A stretch of DNA of 9,809 nt from Lunatibacter sp035460985 (GTDB lineage Bacteria; Bacteroidota; Bacteroidia; Cytophagales; Cyclobacteriaceae): contig DATHWC010000107.1 in NCBI GenBank assembly GCA_035460985.1, positions 1-9,809 on the forward strand, given 5' to 3'. Made by a program: the position numbers and the translations under genes. The notes under the pieces are model-generated. The model did no database searches. It was not told where the DNA came from and saw nothing but the letters and a program-made list of their open reading frames with translations. This document shows, in pieces, positions 6,083-9,809 of the stretch. Position 1 is the first letter of the stretch; every line of letters begins with the position of its first letter.

Positions 6083-7378
6083 ATGGTCCAACCCTTTATT
6101 TTTAAATTTGGTGGAGCTTCCATCAAAGACAGTGCATCTTTTATCCGAATAGTAAATATTCTCAAAAGCCGTTGGAAAAACGGACTCGTGATCGTGGTCT
6201 CCGCAGCCGGGGATACCACCGATCACTTGGAGGAGATTATACAGCTCGCTATTAATAATCAAGCCTTTTCGGAGCAACTGAGCCAACTTGAAGAATTCCA
6301 TCTGAATCTGTGCAGACCACTGTTTGATGAAGGCCACAGTATCTTCCAGCGGGTTTCCAATGAATTTGCCAAGCTGAAAAGGACGTTGGACAACGAAAAA
6401 AAGCAGGAGGGATATGCTTACTTTTACGACCAGGTAATCGGATACGGGGAGTTAATTTCCACCCGAATCCTACAGGAACTGCTCTGCCAGGATGGGCACT
6501 ACTGTGTCTGGCAAGACGCTCGGGAGTTGATTGCGACGGATTCCAACTACAAAATGGCAAAGGTAGATTGGGTATTGACGATGCAGCGGTGCAGAAAGCA
6601 TCTGGCTGACAAGCTCGAAACTTTTCCGGTAGTAACTCAGGGCTTTATTGGCAGCGACTGGCAGGGGACGACCACTACGCTGGGCAGGGAAGGGTCTGAC
6701 TTTACTGCCGCAATTTTGGCGGTAAGCTTAGGTGCCAAATCAGTGACGATCTGGAAGGATGTCGCAGGTATCCTGAACGGTGACCCGGACTTGTTCCCAG
6801 ATGCTGTCAAATTTGAGTATTTGGATTTTGAAGAGGCGGCGGAGATGACCTACTTCGGTGCCAAAGTAATCCATCCCAAAACCATCAAACCCCTCGCCAA
6901 ACAACGGATTCCACTGTATGTGAAATCCTTTATCAATCCAGAATCCGGTGGTACGGTAATCGGAAACTTTGAGGATGACCCAAAAATACCCATAACTGTT
7001 ATTCGTAAAAACCAGGTTTTGGCCAGCTTTAGAATTAAAGACTTATCGAAGGTGGGTGGCTTTCACTTTGAGGAATTATTTAATCTAGGAAAAAAACTAA
7101 ACTGGAACGTACACCTAACGCAGGGGTCGGCGGTGACAGTGAAGATGGTCATTGATCAGCCAGACCAGGTGTCCAATGAACTTCCAAAATCCATTTTGGA
7201 AAATTTTCATGTTGAGTGGGAGGAAGATCTTACTCTGGTAACCATCAAGAATTATCTGCCAACCCAGGAAGAAACCTATGAATCAAAGGCAGAAAAGGTT
7301 TATTTGGTTCAAAAAAGTCCCCATACCCTGCAACTGGTTTTATCTATGAAAATAACGGAGAAATCTACAGTGAGTTAA
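6083..7378 (+). CDS. Aspartate kinase (monofunctional)
   Basis: This enzyme phosphorylates L-aspartate in the first step of lysine, threonine, methionine and diaminopimelate synthesis. The 431-residue protein has the N-terminal kinase core (about 1-285): KFGGASIKD with Lys8, IVVSAAGDTTD (37-47), GYGE with Glu123, GREGSDFTAA (201-210), WKDVAGILNGDP (224-235) and MTYFGAKVIHP (255-265). The C-terminal part (about 303-425), with RKNQVLASFRIKDLSKV, LTQGSAVTVKMVID and HTLQLVL, corresponds to the ACT regulatory region, so feedback control by lysine or threonine is likely though the effector cannot be read. Small deviations from textbook motifs (GGAS for GGTS, GREGSD for GRGGSD, KDVAGI for TDVDGI) look like those I recall from other Bacteroidota enzymes. 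No homoserine dehydrogenase domain is fused, so it could be called lysC-like. It overlaps the convergent fructosamine-kinase gene by four bases. Confidence 0.94.
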   Translation: MVQPFIFKFGGASIKDSASFIRIVNILKSRWKNGLVIVVSAAGDTTDHLEEIIQLAINNQAFSEQLSQLEEFHLNLCRPLFDEGHSIFQRVSNEFAKLKRTLDNEKKQEGYAYFYDQVIGYGELISTRILQELLCQDGHYCVWQDARELIATDSNYKMAKVDWVLTMQRCRKHLADKLETFPVVTQGFIGSDWQGTTTTLGREGSDFTAAILAVSLGAKSVTIWKDVAGILNGDPDLFPDAVKFEYLDFEEAAEMTYFGAKVIHPKTIKPLAKQRIPLYVKSFINPESGGTVIGNFEDDPKIPITVIRKNQVLASFRIKDLSKVGGFHFEELFNLGKKLNWNVHLTQGSAVTVKMVIDQPDQVSNELPKSILENFHVEWEEDLTLVTIKNYLPTQEETYESKAEKVYLVQKSPHTLQLVLSMKITEKSTVS

Positions 7379-8247
7379 ATATAACGGCTAATTGTACGCT
7401 TAATCCCCGCCAAATAGCCACTGCCAAACAAATTTAGATGCACCAGCAGCGGGTACAAATTATACAACTCCTTGCGTTCTTCAAATCCCGGTTCCATGGG
7501 AAATACTTCCTGATAGGTTTCATAAAAGTTGGGTTCAAAGCCGCCAAAAAGCTTGGAAAAGGCAATATCCATCTCCCTATGCCCAAAATATACCGCAGGA
7601 TCAATCAGGCTGGGGCTACCGGATGAATTTACCAAAACATTCCCCGACCAAAGGTCTCCGTGTAACAAGGCTGGCTTTTCCTTGGGAAAGATCCCTTCGA
7701 TCTTGGGATATAATTCCCTAAATTTCTTCATAAGCCCCTCATCAATCAACTGATAAAAGTAAGCCCGCTGCAACAGGGGTTCAAGTCGTTCCTGTATATA
7801 AAATGTCTCCCAATTGGTTGTCGGTGTATTGTGTTGGGGAAGGATCGAAATATAATTCGAGGTATCTAACCCAAAACTTTCTTGGGTCGCCATATGAAGT
7901 TCGGCAAGACCTTCTGCCAGGGTTTGCCAATACTTTTTGTTAGGAGGTCCCGCGGGTATCCATTCAAGCAATAGGTAGTTTGAATCCTCCATCCTCCCCC
8001 AATTGATGGTCGCGGGGATATGCAGGGAGGTGTTCTTCTGGAGAAGCTCCAGTCCCTGCTTTTCCTTGAGAAAAACATCACTTACTTCGAGGTGGTTGGT
8101 CTTTAGAAAATAGTTTCCTTCTGCTGTTTCCAGGCATACAGCCTGATTCATATTTCCAGCTGCAATCAGATGGGCTCCGTTTAAGGGTATTTGGTTCCCA
8201 AAGGTTTCAAAAATGATACGCTCATAAAGTAAGCTGGGATCAATCAT
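7375..8247 (-). CDS. Fructosamine/ketosamine-3-kinase family protein
   Basis: This 290-residue protein has the fold of aminoglycoside phosphotransferases and the marks of the fructosamine-3-kinase family: NMNQAVCLET (32-41), Lys49 in FLKTN for ATP binding, LLLEWIP (92-98) at the hinge, catalytic loop HGDLWSGN (196-203) with Asp198 and Asn203, and metal-binding Asp216 in LIDPAVYFGHREMD. These kinases phosphorylate the third carbon of ketoamines (fructosamine, ribulosamine, erythrulosamine) formed by glycation of protein amines; the product breaks down spontaneously and frees the amine. Characterised bacterial members act mainly on ribulosamines and erythrulosamines, and the exact substrate cannot be read here. 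The ATG lies inside the last codons of the phosphatase gene (8-base overlap ATGATTGA), so the two are almost certainly coexpressed. Its stop shares the TTAA at 7375-7378 with the convergent aspartate kinase stop. Confidence 0.92.
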   Translation of the reverse strand: MIDPSLLYERIIFETFGNQIPLNGAHLIAAGNMNQAVCLETAEGNYFLKTNHLEVSDVFLKEKQGLELLQKNTSLHIPATINWGRMEDSNYLLLEWIPAGPPNKKYWQTLAEGLAELHMATQESFGLDTSNYISILPQHNTPTTNWETFYIQERLEPLLQRAYFYQLIDEGLMKKFRELYPKIEGIFPKEKPALLHGDLWSGNVLVNSSGSPSLIDPAVYFGHREMDIAFSKLFGGFEPNFYETYQEVFPMEPGFEERKELYNLYPLLVHLNLFGSGYLAGIKRTISRYI

Positions 8248-8725
8248 TATTCACTAACTCTTTTTCCAAAGTCTGGAGGAGTTCATCAATAGAGGAATTA
8301 AGTATTTCATAAACCTCTTCAAAACCTTCCTCCCCACCATAGTATGGATCCGGAACGTCATTAAATTCCATTCCATTTTTAAAGGTACTCATCAAAAGAA
8401 GATTCTTGGGTACTATCCTATATTTCCCCGCCAGCTTCTGCACATTTTCTAGATTGGAGCTGTCCATCGCTATCAAGTAATCAAATCCCTTGAAATCACT
8501 GCGCAGGATTTGCCTCCCACGGTGCTGAATAGTAAGGTGATGTTTGGCGGCACAGGCAAGGGTTCTATCGTCGGGCAGTTCTCCGATATGAAAATCAGAG
8601 GTCCCACAACTATCCACGACAATACTGTCACTCAAACCTCTCTCTTTAACCTTTTGAGTCAGAATTGCTTCCGCCAGTGGGGAGCGGCAAATATTACCTA
8701 AACATACAAACAACACTTTAATCAT
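8240..8725 (-). CDS. Low-molecular-weight protein-tyrosine-phosphatase family protein
   Basis: This 161-residue cytosolic phosphatase has the usual family length. The P-loop CLGNICRS (Cys8 nucleophile, Arg14 phosphate binding, Ser15) sits at the N-terminus, and the general-acid loop VPDPYYGG carries Asp126 with Tyr128/Tyr129. SCGTSDFHIGE (39-49) and the YLIAMDSSNLENV segment (83-95) are further family landmarks. Members dephosphorylate phosphotyrosine proteins, and some act as protein-ribulosamine-5-phosphatases in glycation repair. The 8-base overlap with a downstream fructosamine-3-kinase-family gene favours the repair role here: the phosphatase would strip the 5-phosphate from sugar-phosphate adducts so the kinase can act. 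It is not next to wzc-like tyrosine-kinase or polysaccharide genes. I find no convincing promoter upstream. Confidence 0.93.
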   Translation of the reverse strand: MIKVLFVCLGNICRSPLAEAILTQKVKERGLSDSIVVDSCGTSDFHIGELPDDRTLACAAKHHLTIQHRGRQILRSDFKGFDYLIAMDSSNLENVQKLAGKYRIVPKNLLLMSTFKNGMEFNDVPDPYYGGEEGFEEVYEILNSSIDELLQTLEKELVNND

Positions 8726-8930
8726 GGGCAGCGGGATATTTATTTACAACCAATCCGGCAGGGTAGCTCAGATTTGGAGAGAGGGATTACTAAATTAAAT
8801 ATTTCCTAATCATTCCCCATACGAATGTCAACTTTCTTCTGAAATTTTCCAAGCTCACCCTGTACGATTAAGTTAGGAATCAAAAAGCGGACCGAAATTA
8901 CCTGCGTATTCCATTAATTAACAGTAGTTT

Positions 8931-8950
8931 TTAAAAGCCATGGCTTTTAA
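8931..8950. repeat. Perfect 20-base palindrome
   Basis: TTAAAAGCCA is followed immediately by its exact reverse complement. As RNA it could form an 8-base stem with a CATG loop, followed on the plus strand by AATTTTT, so it might be a weak terminator. Equally it could be a binding site for a dimeric regulator about 205 bases before the phosphatase gene. Confidence 0.7.
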
Positions 8951-8993
8951 TTTTTATCAACTCCGGCTAGTAAAGTATATATAAAGTTAGTGA

Positions 8994-9050
8994 AAAAAGC
9001 TGTTTCTATAGCTTCTAGTTTGATTTATTACAAAAATAAACAGGCTTTTT
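8994..9050. repeat. Imperfect inverted repeat, possible minus-strand terminator
   Basis: AAAAAGCTGTTT (8994-9005) pairs with AAACAGGCTTTTT (9038-9050), twelve pairs with one bulged base. Inside the loop TTTATT and AATAAA can form a second short stem. On the minus strand the outer stem ends in six T residues, as in an intrinsic terminator, though the loop of about 32 bases is long. A minus-strand transcript from the GC-rich island would end here. Confidence 0.5.
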
Positions 9051-9114
9051 GGAAAAACATCCATCCAAAGAATCTCACCATCCGGTCCGGGTCTAAAAAT
9101 GTCGCGCGGTAAGC

Positions 9115-9180
9115 GGGCTGTCCTCGCGGACACTTCCCGAATATCCCCACGTCGACGAATTCGGGATGGACTTCTCGCCC
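9115..9180 (-). other. Candidate structured RNA or dispersed repeat in a GC-rich island
   Basis: Three nested pairings are seen directly: GGGC/GCCC closing the unit (9115-9118 with 9177-9180), TGTCC/GGACA (9119-9123 with 9128-9132), and TCCCGAAT/ATTCGGGA (9135-9142 with 9159-9166). The loop of the last contains its own palindrome, CGTCGACG (9150-9157). Read on the minus strand the small hairpin has a GCGA loop, a GNRA tetraloop, whereas the plus strand gives TCGC, so the minus strand is the better RNA sense. The segment is about 60% G+C in an AT-rich surround. It matches no RNA family I can name. It may be a noncoding RNA, a cis-acting leader or a mobile repeat. Confidence 0.4.
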
Positions 9181-9200
9181 TAACCTAAAGTATAGAAAAC

Positions 9201-9227
9201 AAAAAAGGCCTGTTATAAACAGACCTT
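9201..9227 (-). terminator. Intrinsic terminator of tRNA-Lys
   Basis: On the minus strand AAGGTCTGT and ACAGGCCTT form a nine-pair stem (one G-T pair) around the loop TTATA, followed by six T residues. It begins 10 bases after the tRNA 3' end, as expected for a single-gene tRNA transcript. Confidence 0.9.
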
Positions 9228-9237
9228 CTTATTACTG

Positions 9238-9310
9238 TGATCCCGCTGGGGCTCGAACCCAGGACCCTAACATTAAAAGTGTTATGCTCTACCAGCTGAG
9301 CTACAGAATC
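9238..9310 (-). tRNA. trnK: tRNA-Lys (anticodon UUU)
   Basis: The 73-base minus-strand sequence starts GATTCTGTAGCTCAGC and ends CAGCGGGATCA. The acceptor stem GATTCTG/CGGGATC pairs over seven positions with two G-T pairs; the D arm has GCTC/GAGC around AGCTGGTA; the anticodon arm TAACA-CTTTTAA-TGTTA places TTT in the seven-base loop; and the T arm holds GGTTCGAGCC with a CTGGG/CCCAG stem. The discriminator base is A and no CCA is encoded, so CCA must be added enzymatically. A terminator lies just downstream, and the promoter candidate lies about 95 bases upstream, overlapping the divergent TPR gene. Confidence 0.97.
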
Positions 9311-9405
9311 AAATTTTACTTCTACGCCTTCAAGAACTACCTCTCCAACAGAATTTTTTACTTTTAAAGTTTGTTTTTTGAAACAACTTTATCGTAATTG
9401 GACTG

Positions 9406-9437
9406 CAAATTTAACGCTCCTAAATCAAAATGCCAAA
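9406..9437 (-). promoter_or_regulatory. Bacteroidota-type promoter for tRNA-Lys, overlapping the TPR gene start
   Basis: On the minus strand TTTG (9437-9434), a 20-base spacer, and TAAATTTG (9413-9406) match both promoter elements exactly. Initiation near 9399 would give a precursor leader of about 90 bases before the tRNA 5' end at 9310. The -33 element lies within the first codons of the divergent TPR gene (ATG at 9430). Confidence 0.55.
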
Positions 9438-9809
9438 CATAATGCACTTCTTTATTGCAAAATTAATCTTATTTTTTTTGTTCACCTATCAAATAACTGA
9501 TTGTCAAGCCAATGTAAGTGACCTTAATTTAGCAGATTCTTTGTTTGCGGAAAAAAAGTACCAAGAAGCTCTTCTAATCTACGAAAGCATTTTGGACAAT
9601 GATGCATACTCACCGGCGATGCTGCTCAAAATGGCATTTATCGCTGAAGGTGTAGGGGATTTTCCCAAATCAACTCTTTACCTATCCCAGTATTACTCGC
9701 ACAACCCCAATCCAAAGGTTATTGCCAAAATAAAAACCCTTACCAATCAGGCCACACTTGTCGGGTACAACGTTTCCGACCAGCAGAAATTTTTCAAGTT
9801 CCTTATAGA
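9430..9809 (+). CDS. TPR-containing exported or membrane protein (N-terminal part, cut by window edge)
   Basis: 126 codons are visible from the ATG at 9430 before the frame runs off the right edge. The N-terminus has a hydrophobic segment, IAKLILFFLFTYQI (about 9-22), then DCQA, giving a signal peptide or signal anchor. ATG 9442 (Met5) is an alternative start. The next part, LADSLFAEKKYQEALLIYESIL, is a clear tetratricopeptide helix pair (about 34-55), and AMLLKMAFIAEGVGDFPKST with LYLSQYYSHNPNP (about 63-95) gives another. The VGYNVSDQQKFFKFL end resembles the linker before membrane helices in Cytophagales TPR proteins that end in an SH3 domain, as I recall them, but that part is outside the window. 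The function is unknown, probably protein interaction at the cell envelope. It diverges from tRNA-Lys. Confidence 0.8.
   Translation, partial: MPNIMHFFIAKLILFFLFTYQITDCQANVSDLNLADSLFAEKKYQEALLIYESILDNDAYSPAMLLKMAFIAEGVGDFPKSTLYLSQYYSHNPNPKVIAKIKTLTNQATLVGYNVSDQQKFFKFLI

Larger units (their letters stand above)
8726..9237. other. Gene-free stretch of about 510 bases with inverted repeats and a GC-rich island
   Basis: No reading frame with a credible start and family resemblance lies here on either strand. From 8726 to about 8930 I see nothing convincing. Then come a perfect palindrome (8931-8950), an imperfect inverted repeat (8994-9050), a GC-rich foldable segment (about 9081-9180) and the tRNA terminator (9201-9227). 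Base composition changes abruptly from under 30% G+C (8941-9060) to about 60% (9081-9180), both counted by hand. The stretch separates the phosphatase start from the upstream tRNA-Lys, so any minus-strand promoter for the phosphatase must lie in it. Confidence 0.8.

Noticed and set aside
5701..6219. 172-codon minus-strand frame overlapping fbp and the start of aspartate kinase
   Set aside because: It lies out of frame across two well-supported genes, has no family resemblance, and its composition is that of a shadow frame.
8240..8725. Phosphatase as part of a capsule/exopolysaccharide tyrosine-kinase system
   Set aside because: No Wzc-like kinase, export or glycosyltransferase genes are present; the overlapping partner is a fructosamine-3-kinase-family gene.
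8757..8785. A tRNA-like D-arm sequence, GGGTAGCTCAGATTTGGAGA
   Set aside because: It resembles the first third of a tRNA, but the D stem pairs poorly and no anticodon stem, T arm (GGTTCGA) or matching acceptor strand follows. At most a tRNA relic, more likely chance.
9238..9310. Open reading frame through the tRNA giving SVAQLVEHNTFNVRVLG
   Set aside because: This is the well-known artefact of translating a tRNA gene; the cloverleaf is complete.

Overview
The window reads as a chromosomal segment of a Bacteroidota bacterium, most likely order Cytophagales. Lineage markers are a PorT-type outer-membrane protein of the type IX secretion system, a DUF5606 protein (a family I know only from Bacteroidota), ubiE/menG directly before porT, and three promoter candidates of the Bacteroidota form (TTTG or TTG, about 20 bases, TAnnTTTG) with no clear Shine-Dalgarno sequences. 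Almost every gene is housekeeping. I see no phage, insertion sequence, CRISPR array, defence cluster or biosynthetic cluster.

Positions 1-3445 hold a tightly packed minus-strand run, transcribed ubiE/menG > porT > ydfG-type dehydrogenase > VanX/DdpX-type dipeptidase lipoprotein > secreted ThuA-domain protein (cut by the window edge). ubiE and porT overlap by 52 bases; the dehydrogenase and dipeptidase share an ATGA start/stop. Diverging from it, 3510-4972 carries a plus-strand run: GTPase engB, a DUF5606 gene, and a 103-residue protein I do not recognise, which starts at GTG.

Positions 5010-8725 hold two divergent/convergent pairs. fbp (class 1 fructose-1,6-bisphosphatase, minus) diverges from a monofunctional aspartate kinase (plus), whose likely promoter overlaps the fbp start codon. 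The aspartate kinase converges on a fructosamine-3-kinase-family gene so closely that one TTAA supplies both stop codons. That kinase is preceded, with an 8-base overlap, by a low-molecular-weight protein-tyrosine-phosphatase gene. Together the pair looks like a two-step protein-deglycation (ketoamine repair) operon.

Positions 8726-9237 contain no convincing gene but are not featureless: a perfect 20-base palindrome, a long imperfect inverted repeat, and a sharply bounded GC-rich island (about 60% G+C against under 30% to its left, hand count) that can fold into a closed structure with a GNRA-loop hairpin on the minus strand. This is the least explained part of the window. A tRNA-Lys(UUU) gene with a strong terminator follows on the minus strand; its predicted promoter overlaps the start of a divergent TPR-protein gene that runs off the right edge.
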